This document shows positions 1-10,300 of a DNA stretch of 64,000 nucleotides, piece by piece (position 1 is the first letter of the stretch; each line of letters opens with the position of its first letter). The DNA comes from Picocystis sp. L7 (Eukaryota > Chlorophyta > Picocystophyceae > Picocystales > Picocystaceae). The notes beneath the pieces are model-generated. The model was not told the origin of the DNA and ran no database searches. It saw nothing but the letters and a program-made list of their open reading frames with translations. Location: the NCBI GenBank assembly GCA_020975725.1, contig QXJR01000005.1, positions 744,001 to 808,000 on the forward strand, written 5' to 3'. Made by a program: the position numbers and the translations under genes.

Positions 1-1
1 T

Positions 2-1816
2 GTGGTAACAGCACTGGAAATCCCGCTCGCTCCTTCCAACCTTTCGTACGAACGTGTTGCCGAAGGAAGTAGCATCTCGGTGGGACAGATTGCAGCATTT
101 GAAGTTTTCTTTCTTCTAGGCAACGAAAAGTTACCACGATTGCCAGGGCTTGGTAAGGTCAACATCTACATGTGCCAATTTCCATTTGATATGCATAAAA
201 AGATTAACAGGCAAAAGCTTGATATGTTTACAACCTACGATTACGTATTGGTCAACAGCAAGTACACATATCTGCATTATAACAATTTTGCTCGGAGCGC
301 CTTCATTAGAGCAAATCGATTGAACATGGTGTCACCGCTTGTGTCACTCTTATACCCACCAGTAGGAAAAATGAGGGCAGGTGTAAGCAATGAGACTCCT
401 GCAGGGCGCCAGAATATAGTCATGATTGGCAGGATTTTCAGTGGAAGACAGAACAAGGGCTACGTCGCTGCAATAGGTATGTTCCAACAAGTCTTGAGAT
501 GTGCACCCAATGGCACGCAACTGCACATTGTTGGTACCCTAATGCCAGGGCATCATAAGTTTTACAACAAACTGCAGGAACTTGCTCGAGACTTTGCACA
601 GAAGATACATTTCAACATCAACGCGGATCAAAGAGGGATCAGGAACATTCTCTCCTCCTCACTCGTACAATGGCATCTGACAGGGATTGATTCCAAAACT
701 AGCGACCCCGCATCTGAGGAACACTTTGGTCTGTCAATTGTTGAAGGCATGCAGGCAGGTGTCATCCCAGTGGTTATCAACAAGGGAGGTCTTGGGGAGA
801 TTGTTGAAAATGGCACCTCTGGATACATTGGCGAAAGTGAGTCCGAAGTGGTTGCATTGACATGTTCCATGTTTCAAAAGTCCTCCGCTCAACTAGCAAG
901 GATGAGGAACTCTGCACAAGTGTCAGCGAAGTACTTTTCATACACTAGCTTTAGCAAAAATTTGAGGGTTGTTGTGCAGAGAGCATTTTTGTCCAAACCG
1001 TTTCGACACTTTGTGAAACAAACAAAGTATATTGTACACAACCGTACGTTTGAACTTCCACTACATTCCAGGAAGATTGCAATGATCATCGAGGACCGGC
1101 AGCAATTTGCTTTAGAATACGTTGTCAAGAATACTCTGTATCATCTAGGAGAAGGTTGGGGGCTTCTCGTCGTGCATACACAAACAAACAGCGTTTTTGT
1201 CCGTGCTGCTCTTTCTTCCATCAAGAATGTTACCTTTCATGGGCTGGATTTGGAGTTTTTCAATGTAGATGAGCTAAACAAGTACATGAAGCATCCCACA
1301 CATTGGGCTCAAGACGTAGAAAAAGTGCTGTTCTTTCAGACCGATTCCTTGCTACTGCACGGCAATATATCAAAATTCCTTCAGTATGATTACATTGGAG
1401 CCCCTTGGCATCTTCAAAACAAAGGATGGTCAACAGTCCGGAGTATAATTCCATCCGGTGTAGGGAATGGAGGTGTTTCTCTCCGGAGCACATCAGCAAT
1501 GAGGAAAGTAGCTGCACGCTGTGGACACTTAAGCCCTTCTGCTGAAAACGAAGATGTATTCTTTGTCAAGCAAATGCAAAATTCTACAGAGTACAGGCTG
1601 CCAAGCAGGGCTGTGGCATACGAGTTTGCGCTTGAGGTGCCTTGCAGTGATTTAGAAGTAGTAAAAAGGAATCACACTTCAAGTTCCATGCACGGGAAGA
1701 AATCAGTGCCAATGGCCCTGCATGCCACCTGGTATTACTTGAAAAATGCTATGCACATGCAAAAACTTCAGCGCTTTTTTGAGATATCACTGTGCCCTGG
1801 ACCTAGGGAAGAATAA
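2..1816 (+). CDS. GT4 glycosyltransferase fused to DUF5672 domain (5' partial)
   Basis: The frame is open at the window edge, so the true start lies upstream. The N-terminal half (about residues 1-330) is a retaining GT4 (glycosyl transferase group 1) fold. It shows a nucleotide-sugar domain opening 'MIGRIFSGRQNKG', a strand 'LHIVGTLMPG', and the hallmark E-x7-E motif EHFGLSIVE near residue 240, followed by 'GGLGEIVENGTSGYI'. The C-terminal half (about residues 350-600) matches DUF5672: 'KVLFFQTDSLLL', 'YIGAPW', 'GNGGVSLRS' and a final 'NEDVFF' acidic motif, which looks like a second glycosyltransferase-type domain. The family would transfer sugars in the ER/Golgi or cytosol; donor and acceptor cannot be read. 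No intron is needed over 1.8 kb. Next to GT90 and GT29 genes it suggests a region rich in glycan synthesis genes. The domain calls are from recognised motifs; the pairing as a bifunctional enzyme is inference. Confidence 0.8.
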   Translation: MVTALEIPLAPSNLSYERVAEGSSISVGQIAAFEVFFLLGNEKLPRLPGLGKVNIYMCQFPFDMHKKINRQKLDMFTTYDYVLVNSKYTYLHYNNFARSAFIRANRLNMVSPLVSLLYPPVGKMRAGVSNETPAGRQNIVMIGRIFSGRQNKGYVAAIGMFQQVLRCAPNGTQLHIVGTLMPGHHKFYNKLQELARDFAQKIHFNINADQRGIRNILSSSLVQWHLTGIDSKTSDPASEEHFGLSIVEGMQAGVIPVVINKGGLGEIVENGTSGYIGESESEVVALTCSMFQKSSAQLARMRNSAQVSAKYFSYTSFSKNLRVVVQRAFLSKPFRHFVKQTKYIVHNRTFELPLHSRKIAMIIEDRQQFALEYVVKNTLYHLGEGWGLLVVHTQTNSVFVRAALSSIKNVTFHGLDLEFFNVDELNKYMKHPTHWAQDVEKVLFFQTDSLLLHGNISKFLQYDYIGAPWHLQNKGWSTVRSIIPSGVGNGGVSLRSTSAMRKVAARCGHLSPSAENEDVFFVKQMQNSTEYRLPSRAVAYEFALEVPCSDLEVVKRNHTSSSMHGKKSVPMALHATWYYLKNAMHMQKLQRFFEISLCPGPREE

Positions 1817-3629
1817 CTGCTCTCAGGTAGCAGAGAATCAAATATCATCAATGTAAGAAATTTCACATGGAATGAGATTCAGTGTTCGTTGAAGCTTGCT
1901 GATTGGTTACCAAGGGATATGTCTACAGCATTGAGCCATACGACCAGATAAGGCTTTACGTTCTTCATTTAACCTCATGGCCAGTCTGAACTTGTCAAAG
2001 TTACTTTGTCAGAAGTTTCAAGCAGGGTGTCTTTGAGTGATAACTCCTAACAAGTATAGAAAGAATGGCTGAGAGGTCTGCTAAGATGCACAAATGTAGA
2101 GTGGTTCAAGTTACATGCAACTTTCGAACGTTTTAGGTCCGGGCAGCTGTTGGTTGAACCTCTTGTTCAAAGGTGCTTTCGCGCCGCGAATCATCTTCCT
2201 ATTGAAAGTTGAGATTTTTTGGCAAAGGTGGTACACCTCCAAAGCTGCTGAGCTTGCCTTCATTGTTTCATGCAGTTCCTCACTCGAAAACTCTTTTAGT
2301 CTTTGCTTGTGAGTCAAACGCTCTGCATCCATAGCATCATTCCATGGACATCAGGATTGCAGAAAATTATTCTCTTTAGGAATTGGAGAGATTTGTGTGT
2401 CAGCAACTGTCTCCCCTAAATGTTTATGCAAGGTGTTATATCACCATTTTCTTTTGCAAGACCATTTCATTCCTAAATTCCTGTTAGAAGGCACCTTGTA
2501 ACAGCATCGACAACAATACAGGCTTGCCTTTCTTAAGTATCAAATTGTTCATAACAGTCCTACAATCTACTCAAGCACACTATCTTGGTAACAAGTAGAT
2601 GAGTCATGCAGATTTTGTGTGTAACATCTGTAGGGTATTCGTCTTTCACTTATCTATATCGAGCTGCTATACAAGATCGACCTGTGCTACAACTTTGCGC
2701 ATATGAAGAGCCTGCTTAATGTCAGGTTGAGATGCTCCTGAACCACAGGTCTTGTCAATGCTCGTATTCCAAAGAGAATAAGCGTTGCAAGATCTGTCAA
2801 CTGAGACCGTAAAAGACGCTCTCAATGTGGATACCAAAACCATCATATGATTGTTGTAGCTTCCTCAAACCCTTGTCAAGCCCATGCGTTTGAACCACCT
2901 TTGCGCAGCTTTTGCCCAAAGTAAATCGGTGATGATAGACCTGGAAGCACGTACTGCATGACCGGTTCACATGGTACATAATTCTCAGGCATATTTTCTT
3001 CGAGCTGAAACTTCCTATGCTTTGCATTGACCAGTCAAGCGAACCATGTCTCCAAATGTTGTCCCTTGCACTTGCGGAAGATTTGAAGGATGCAGACTAC
3101 TCAAAGGGGTGTTGACTATGGAAGCCGATGCCTGCCTAAATAGCCTTGACAGCTACTAGGACACGTGAGCCTCAACATTCCATATCCTTGTGCATTCCTT
3201 GACTGAACTCTCTCACAATGAGCAGTTGGTACTGTCCCTCACACCAGCATATTTTGGACCGTTCCACGAGGTCCTTTGTTGGTCCTTGATGATTCAAAGT
3301 TGGTCGTCACTTGCAGTTTGAAGCATAGATGGAAATTATATGACCCACGACATTGGTCAAGGCTTCGCTGTGTTGCTTCCAGTCTGTGCATAGCTGGAAT
3401 TCCTGCCAAAGGTGTGGGAGCCATGTCTTACGTCCTAAAGGGGTGTTATTCGCTTTCACGACAAGGGAGGTGTGGACTTGCCAATGGCGCATCCGACTGT
3501 CTTCGAACATATAATCTGCGTTCTTATGAAAAGGCAGGGCGCTCCTTGGCATTGAGTTCACGGGCAGGACAGGTGGCAACTACATCTAAGGTTCTATCGC
3601 ACGTTCACTGATTCCACTTGTGTCACGTA
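1817..3629. other. Intergenic, nothing recognised
   Basis: About 1.8 kb of AT-richer DNA after the GT4-DUF5672 stop. Only short overlapping open frames on both strands (60-110 codons) occur, none with a recognisable motif. No terminal repeats, RNA gene or long tandem repeat was seen. Confidence 0.5.
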
Positions 3630-4290
3630 CCCTTCATCGTGCACTTTCAGCCACTAAGTTTCTTGGAACAGAACGATGCGATGGGAACCTGTCCAGCAGA
3701 CGAACGTTAGCACCATCGCACGATTCCCACTTGCATCTTTCGTACCAGTTGGCATTCCTTACGATGAACGACACGTGGATGTGGAACAATCCTCGTCGGT
3801 GTTGGCACTTGGACAACCACGAGAGAAGCACGCGGCCTCGACGTATACCCGCGAAGATGATTTCTACCGCTTCTTCTCCAACTGGATCGCCAACAAGGCG
3901 ATTTCTTCTTGCACTCCGTATAGCTTTTCTTGTACAAACTTTCTGTCGGTTGGATACCTCTTCCTGAGCTGAACGTGTATATGCTAAGACTAGGCGGCTT
4001 CGAAGCAACCTCAGAATCGGACGGAACGTGTACTACACTGGGAAGTACTGGAACGACATTCCCTTCGTACGGCTGGAAGTGTTCCATCGACGCGCTACAG
4101 GACGTCCGGACGTGCATTGGGATGCCTGTCCCCTGGAAAGGAGAGGGGAAGCGTTCCAGAAAGCTTTTATCTTGAACGCCGGAGACGGATGGGTCGAACG
4201 TTCGCTTGTGGACAAGAACATTCTGCTTTCTGGTGTTGGCATCGACTTCGTGCAGGATTTCGTGGATGATGCCAATGCGGAAGCGTAAGT
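3630..4290 (+). other. Possible unrecognised exon or gene remnant
   Basis: This stretch is visibly GC-richer than its surroundings. It holds two open frames on the plus strand, 3676-3972 and 4028-4288, that read like ordinary mixed-composition protein (for example 'YTREDDFYRFFSNWIANK' and 'VDKNILLSGVGIDFVQDF'). They lie in different frames and match no family I recognise. They could be exons of one gene, a decayed gene, or chance. An open frame of similar length exists on the minus strand, which lowers confidence. Confidence 0.2.
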
Positions 4291-4820
4291 GAAAGGATAC
4301 AAGTTAATTTACTATCAGTGCAATGTGAATTCGGATTCATTGCCCGGTGGTAATTGCAATTCGGTTTTGAATCATGCAGCCGCTCATCACATAGCTTGCT
4401 TGGACTTTGTTTTCCAGCATATACTGACGCTACTCTTGCCAACTGATTGGTTTGTAAGTATTGACTATGTTGGGCCACACCAAAACCAATAACTTGCACC
4501 ACTGGGGGGGAAGCTAAGAGAATTACATGCATAGATCCACGCGCACTTACAACAGAAGCTGGTCTATCCACACTTACCAAGTATGCTTGCAACGGATCAA
4601 AGTGAGGCACAACACTCCGAGATGATTCTTGAGGTAATGAGGCGGTACTTCTCCATCGAACTTTTTTGCCCATTTGGATGTGCAATAGCATATCCCTTGC
4701 TGACCCACAACAAAGCAATTCATTCAAAGCCATACCGGACAACCCATTAAATAGTAGAGATGTTACTAGAAGAAGACAAGAAATGGTTGCAAGGGGATTC
4801 GGGTAGGACTTTTTTAGCAT
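4167..4820 (-). CDS. Hypothetical protein, possible signal peptide
   Basis: A 217-codon ATG-started frame on the minus strand. Its N terminus has two lysines followed by a hydrophobic stretch (about residues 10-30, 'ATISCLLLVTSLLFNGLSG') that would serve as a signal peptide or anchor. The rest is Cys/Ser/His-containing, without recognised domains. It overlaps the plus-strand frames of 4028-4288. Length and the signal-like start are the only support; it may well be a chance frame. Confidence 0.18.
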   Translation of the reverse strand: MLKKSYPNPLATISCLLLVTSLLFNGLSGMALNELLCCGSARDMLLHIQMGKKVRWRSTASLPQESSRSVVPHFDPLQAYLVSVDRPASVVSARGSMHVILLASPPVVQVIGFGVAQHSQYLQTNQLARVASVYAGKQSPSKLCDERLHDSKPNCNYHRAMNPNSHCTDSKLTCILSLTLPHWHHPRNPARSRCQHQKAECSCPQANVRPIRLRRSR

Positions 4821-5536
4821 TTGTCATTGCAACGCCATTGAATGCCGGGCTCCCAAACAAGGCTTTTCAAGATTTACTCCTTGATTCAGGTTTCGAACGA
4901 GAAGCCGCGGGACCACAAGCCTACTACTGCATGACAACCTGCAGTTGCAGCCGAGGGGTGCCGAATATCGTAGTTGTGGAGGTAGATGTAGTTTATCTTG
5001 ACTGATGTTTGGAACAACCATTTCGCTGCCTCCCAATGTCTTGTGTGCTTCAATCCTGAAAGTCTGGCAGGTCTAGAAGGAATGTGCGCTTGAGAATAAT
5101 TGAATTGTCTCTTGCGCAGAAACAAACCTAGTAACAATGCCTCCACAATGTCGATGTGAATCTTTCAAATGCACAAAAAGCATCAACACAGCACGATCTG
5201 CTTCTTGGTTGCATGCGGGGCAAGCTGTGCATGAATCGATTTGGCTTAACTTGGGTCCAGTAATTTTGATCTCGAGCTCTCTTTCCAAGTCCCATTCTTT
5301 CCAGTCCAGCTTGGACTCAAGTTACTGGAACGATCGATCCGAATTGGGAGTCACAGCCAGCTTGACGGCGACGAAGTAAACAAGCAAGATGAAGCAGCAT
5401 CCGCGTTATACTGCGGGGAGATGGCACGCAGACAAGATCGTGATCGGTTCAAAGCAACGTGCTGATAGCTGCCGGAAATATTGGCGACTGCTTCTACGTA
5501 GATTTGCAGTTGAGGCCTTGACTGTCCTCTACAGGG
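4821..5536. other. Intergenic, upstream of GT90 gene
   Basis: Short unrelated open frames on both strands, no recognised motif. The last 150 bases before the GT90 ATG are the probable promoter/5' UTR of that gene; no clear TATA box was seen. Confidence 0.4.
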
Positions 5537-6714
5537 ATGAAGCCGCTAGGTATAAGAGTTGTGGTGACGGTGGTGCTAGTACTTGCTTCCACGTCTTTCA
5601 AGGAAGCAACACAGTCACCTTGCTCGTCTGTATACGAACTCTTAAAGAGCGTCCCGGCGCTCCCGAAGGAGACTGCCTGCGTGCAGTTTGTTCCTGGCGA
5701 GCATCCGAAAATACATCTCATGTTTGGTAGGCTGGATCCCGTCTACGGTCATTACTTGAACATGGCACAGCGGTTCCTGAACGATGTTGCTCGTGATCGA
5801 GGTCTGGTCGCACTGTCCCTCTACATGGTGAAGCTGTTATCGTCATCAACGATGACAGTACTCTTCCCCTGGAGGTATTGAAGGACATGCTGGCAAGAAA
5901 GGTACCACTTCTTGCTCACTCTATACTGGGCACTGACAAGGCAGAGCATGCAGTCCTCATTCCTGACTACCACTTCATTGAACATGATGGTTTTTCCAAA
6001 CTCCAGAAGTTCTTTGATATTCAGGTTACCAAACTGAAAGACAGGTCACCGGTAGTTTTTTGGAGGGGATCGACCACTGGCACTCCTTGCGTGTTTCATG
6101 ACTTGACACCATCAGTGGAAGTGAGCATCAACCATCCATGCCGATGCAGTGATCTACCGCGTGTTCAACTTGCTTTAAAGTCGAGAGAAATTCCATGGCT
6201 TGATGTAGGCATCGTCAAACCAGTTCAGTCTTGCATGGGCCCAGAGGATCAGGGCTTCCTACGTAAGAGCAATGTGCTTAAAGAATCAGTCAATGAGAAA
6301 ATGTGGTCAAAGAATCGTGGTATCATAGAAATTGATGGAAATGTGAATGCATGGGGAAATCGTTGGAGGATGGTTTCCGGCAGCCTTGTTTTTCGGATCG
6401 AAAGCAATTTCACAAACTCTTACCTAGTTTGCCAACGACCCTGGGTCCACTACATACCGCTTCAGAGCAACTTGTCTGATCTTGTAAAATCAACTGCTCT
6501 CATTCGCTCCAATAATTCGCGAGTGGTGTCAAAGCTCCAGACAATTGCAGACAATGCAAAGAAGTTAGGGAGTTTTTTCACATACGGTGAGGAAGTGAGA
6601 AGGGTTCACAACATGATTTCGAATATCTGGTACAAGAAGCTACCCAGGACAAGTTCTTCGCACTGTAGGCATTTGGCTGGGAGACAGGCACTGTCTGGAA
6701 TGAAGCTACAGTAA
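5537..6714 (+). CDS. GT90 (CAP10/POGLUT-type) glycosyltransferase, frame change near 5800
   Basis: The protein starts with a signal-anchor sequence ('GIRVVVTVVLVLAS') and carries the GT90 signature in its centre: 'VVFWRGSTTGTP' at about 6052-6090. This is followed by 'IIEIDGNVNAWGNRWRMVSG' (truncated here to the core) and 'SLVFRIESNF', the family's nucleotide-sugar binding half. GT90 enzymes (CAP10 xylosyltransferase, POGLUT O-glucosyltransferases) add xylose or glucose to proteins or polysaccharides in the ER/Golgi lumen. The N-terminal part (5537 to about 5800) and the rest lie in different frames. The downstream frame is open from 5797 and already reads family-like sequence ('VIVINDDSTLPLEVLKDML') before its nominal TTG at 5878, so the change falls near 5797-5832. 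Either a one-base error or mutation, or a 32-base GT-AG intron at 5801-5832, would account for it. Stop at 6712-6714. The family call is firm; integrity is uncertain. Confidence 0.72.
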
Positions 6715-7904
6715 ACAAGTAAAATTGCAATGTTGAAAGGCCAATCCCTAGCGTACTCTTATGTGTGCTTTGATGGAACTGAAGAAATGTGGGGCACAAA
6801 TTGTATGAGAGAGCAGGTATGGTGAAATTGATGCAATCCTGCCCATCTCCATCCAACCAAGTCATGCTTTCACTAAATCGTTATTTATGAACTAGGATGT
6901 TCGTTCTGAATTGATGACAGCTGGAGTATCCTATAGGAATCTACAACCGTTGGTCATGCTCTTTGTTGAACATGGCTGCTTTTTTGAATGAAAGCACAAC
7001 TCACAGAGACATGATTGGTGACAACTAAGGTTTTGTCAGTGAAGTTGCTTGGATTTTCTATCAAAAGCATGTACAAGACTTTTCTATAGACTTGGAGAGA
7101 GGTTCAGAAAAGCCACTTTCAACGATTGTGTAGCACCTTGCCGCTGATGTGCACACTAGAGTACTAGCCTGGACTAAGTCGCTAGTTCTCTTCTTGAGGG
7201 AAGTGGGTGCCGAGTGGCAGTCAAATTTGGGTGATCGTAGGTAGGCTTGTGTAGGACAACGGTTTTTGGTGGGCGACATTTGTCGGCCAAAATGGAACCC
7301 ATGACTATTCGATTTACATGAGCCAAATAGGGAAGGGACACCTTTCATATGCTAGCATGTTATGCTTCAAGCATTGTCTTGCCATCGCAGCTCAATATGT
7401 CTTACCTGACAGTACAACCTGCTCCAACCTGTCAATGAAGCAATCCTTCGGATTTATCGAGTCACCTTGCCAATCCGATGTTCAGAGGAATCATAAAGGC
7501 CACGAGCTTAGAAAACATTATATGTTTATTACATGGCCATATCTAAGCATGCTGTGTAGCATGAGAGAGCAAGGCAACTCGTTGCATCATTTGCCTTGCA
7601 TAGTATCTACACAGTGAAACTTCCCCCTTGCGGAAGATTCGCATTCGTAAACATGGTAGGCACACGGTGGCTTCTTGCAATGGTATCACTTCATGACTTG
7701 GATTGGAACACCATATAAGAGATGAAGCATCAAGAAATCCAATAGCCTGAACTGAAGAAAAAGTGGCAGGCAACAACTCATGAAGAAGAAACATGCTTCA
7801 ACTGGAAGAAACATCTCACACACTATGCAGGCAGACATGTGTGCTTGAGGATGGACATCCAAATGCCACATGGCAGAACCTGTGGTTGTCATCAATCTTG
7901 ATCC
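6715..7904. other. Intergenic, nothing recognised
   Basis: About 1.2 kb between two convergent GT90 genes. Frames are short and unmatched on both strands; no repeat ends were seen. It should contain both 3' UTRs. Confidence 0.4.
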
Positions 7905-8975
7905 TCATTGCACGTACACACCATTGGACAGCATGACTCTGTACCACGCCAGGGCCAGCGCTGGCCTAGACAAGTGTTGTTGGTACACGGTTTGTGCTTC
8001 CATCACGAGTTGGAGTTGCTGATCCACTGGCGATCGAAGGCACTCCTCTATCACTTGGACAATGTTTTCCTCGTTGACGACCACGTGCGTAACGTTCTCC
8101 CGCAACCCATGGTAATACCACTCTTCCGCTTTGGATTCCCACAAGAAGACAATGGCTCCCTTGTTCCAGAGAAAGTTGAGGTGTCTGGAGTAGGACGCAC
8201 CGGTGGATCCTGGAAGGCGCACCAAGAACTTGTACTTGGAAAAATAGTCTTCTGTGAAGGGCCGACCACTTCTGGACAAGTGGAACTGGATCACCTCTGT
8301 TGTGTTGGTGTATGCCCTCAAGCACCATGGGATGAGACCTTTCCTGATCCATCCAACGTCCAGCCTTGGATGGTCGATGTCCATGATCTTGAATCGACTC
8401 TCACTGCGCCTGGCACACCTCCCTCAATAGAAAGCCTGATCCAGCTTCTCCTCCCAAGGCGTGTTCTGTTTCATGAGCATGCTTTGCTTGGCCTCCCACT
8501 CGTACAAGTCTCCAAAATAAGGATTGGGAACCATGGTGCACTTCATCTTCTTCTGGCTCCGTGCGATGCAAAGCTCGTTCTCGCGAAAGCTCCCGCCGCT
8601 GGCCAGATTGATGATCAATGAGCAGTCTGGGATGGGCAGCGACATTTCTCGGAGTGTGGAGATGGAGGTGTTGAGCATGGCTTCCATGTTTCTTTTCTTG
8701 TTGACGAACCCAGGGGGCACTTCTCCCAGGCATTTTGCACTGTTGCTTTCGATTTGACAATGGATCACCGGACTCGTTCCTTGTGGACGTTGCAAGTGTC
8801 CTATCCTTCCGCTTACTCTCCCAGTTCCAACCATCCACAGGACGAGGACGCCTTTCCGTCCTACCTCCATGGCAGCCTTTCGGAAGCGACCGACGCCGCT
8901 TGTGCTTGCTTTTTGCTCGGTTCCGTCTCCCATTCGACGGATCCTTTCTCGCATCGCATCCGTCCGTTCGATCAT
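7905..8975 (-). pseudogene. GT90 (CAP10-type) glycosyltransferase with one in-frame TGA
   Basis: Two same-frame minus-strand segments, 8975-8427 and 8423-7905, are separated only by a TGA at 8424-8426. The N terminus has a possible membrane anchor ('GVLVLWMVGTG'). The segment before the stop ends in the family motif 'TPWEEKLDQAFY'. The segment after it continues 'GRCARRSESRFK' and later 'KFLVRLPGSTGASYSRHLN' and 'WYYHGLRENVTHVVV', the C-terminal GT90 half. The TGA sits where GT90 proteins have the Arg of the 'FxRG' motif, so a CGA-to-TGA transition, as produced by methyl-CpG deamination, is the simple explanation. Length without the stop is about 357 residues, within the family range. It is the convergent neighbour of another GT90 gene, but the two are not close copies. 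It could be a young pseudogene, a null allele, or a sequencing error. Confidence 0.68.
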
Positions 8976-10300
8976 CACACCACCGTGGTGTTCATCTCAT
9001 CAACATGGACAACAAACCGTAATGGACAAGTGTGGATGAAACCTCGATGTTGGATCGGATGTTCTGGACAAGATTCTTAGACGTGTGTGCAGGGGATCGA
9101 GTCCAACCTAGGTCATCGACCGCGTCCTCCCTCGATTCTTGTCGCCCCACAAGTGGTCTGCCGTTCTCCTTTCTGGAGTTTTCGACCGAGTTGCACTCCT
9201 GTTCAGAAGGAGTGGCCGAGTGGACGAATGTGAAGGAAAACCCGATGCAGTGGGTGGGAGAATGTGGACTGGAGATGCCATCCACCTGGCACGAAAAGCG
9301 TATCGAACGAGGTTGGAGATAACGCCCGATATTGCGTGCTGGGCCACTTCGACCACTGAGGAAAGTCGCAGACCAGTCGCATGTGAACGATGGGCCAACC
9401 GCTTGTTGATCGTTTCGGCGGTAGAAGGCCAGCAGTGAATCTCTGGTGGGGGAAAGATGACTCTTGAGGATGGTGTTGCATCCAGGCCCTTGGATATCGG
9501 TGCATCCCATCCTTGCCTTCTCGTTCGACAAGGATAACAACAAGCTCAATACACATCGGTGATGCTATTCGGCACACATACTTTGAACCGATACGGTAGC
9601 GCAAAGTCCACCATGTCAGGTCTGCCTAGGCTGTGGTAGACTTGGGGTGATGGACCATCCGTTGCTTCAACTGAGTAGATAAAAGCAGTCCTTAGACACA
9701 ACAAGAAGCTTTGAATTGTTGCTTGACTTTATCAATGAGCTCTAAAGAGGTGTGGTGATCCTCAATTGCGTCGACCCAAAATAGCAGGTTGGTGCACGGC
9801 TGGTCAGGTAGAATGGGACCCATCCTGTATAGCGCAGCCCAGGCCATTAGTTGCTGGATTCTTTGAAGGTCAGTCGTTCCCTAATGGCCATATGAAACCT
9901 TGACTAGAACCCTACTCACGGCCAACCTAGCCTTCGATCCGACATGGGCCTACATCTTGGGAAACACTGACAATTCGTAGGCAGTCAAATATGGATCATC
10001 TCAACTATTGTGAAGATTTGATTCTGCTATTCTGATAGCCAGTATTCTTGAAATTGGATGTTTGCTTGCAGTATAGAAGAATAAGCCTTTGTTCTGAACC
10101 TACATTATCAAGCGTGCTTTCAACTAGGATTGGTACCTTGATTAAAGATCATTTACTATTGCTTGAACAGGAGAGTGATCAGTGACTGCCGCATTAAATC
10201 AAGGAGGCGGCCCAACGTTGACTTGTGATTGCCCATCACGTACAAACACATTCTGCAACAAGCGCCAAACCACTCTTATGGAACAATCGATAAAAATCCT
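8976..10300. other. Intergenic, nothing recognised
   Basis: About 1.3 kb between two minus-strand glycosyltransferase genes. The first 600 bases (to about 9600) are GC-richer and have overlapping open frames on both strands (the longest, 8992-9549 minus, 185 codons) without any recognised motif. This may be the 5' UTR/promoter of the GT90 gene plus the 3' UTR of the GT29 gene. Confidence 0.35.

Noticed and set aside
7908-8621. 237-codon plus-strand frame
   Set aside because: Antisense shadow of the GT90 gene, which has clear family motifs on the other strand.
9211-9290. tRNA-Ser-like A box (GTGGCCGAGTGG)
   Set aside because: No acceptor stem, B box or cloverleaf follows; chance match.
8992-9549. 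185-codon minus-strand frame
   Set aside because: No motif, and equally open frames overlap on the other strand.
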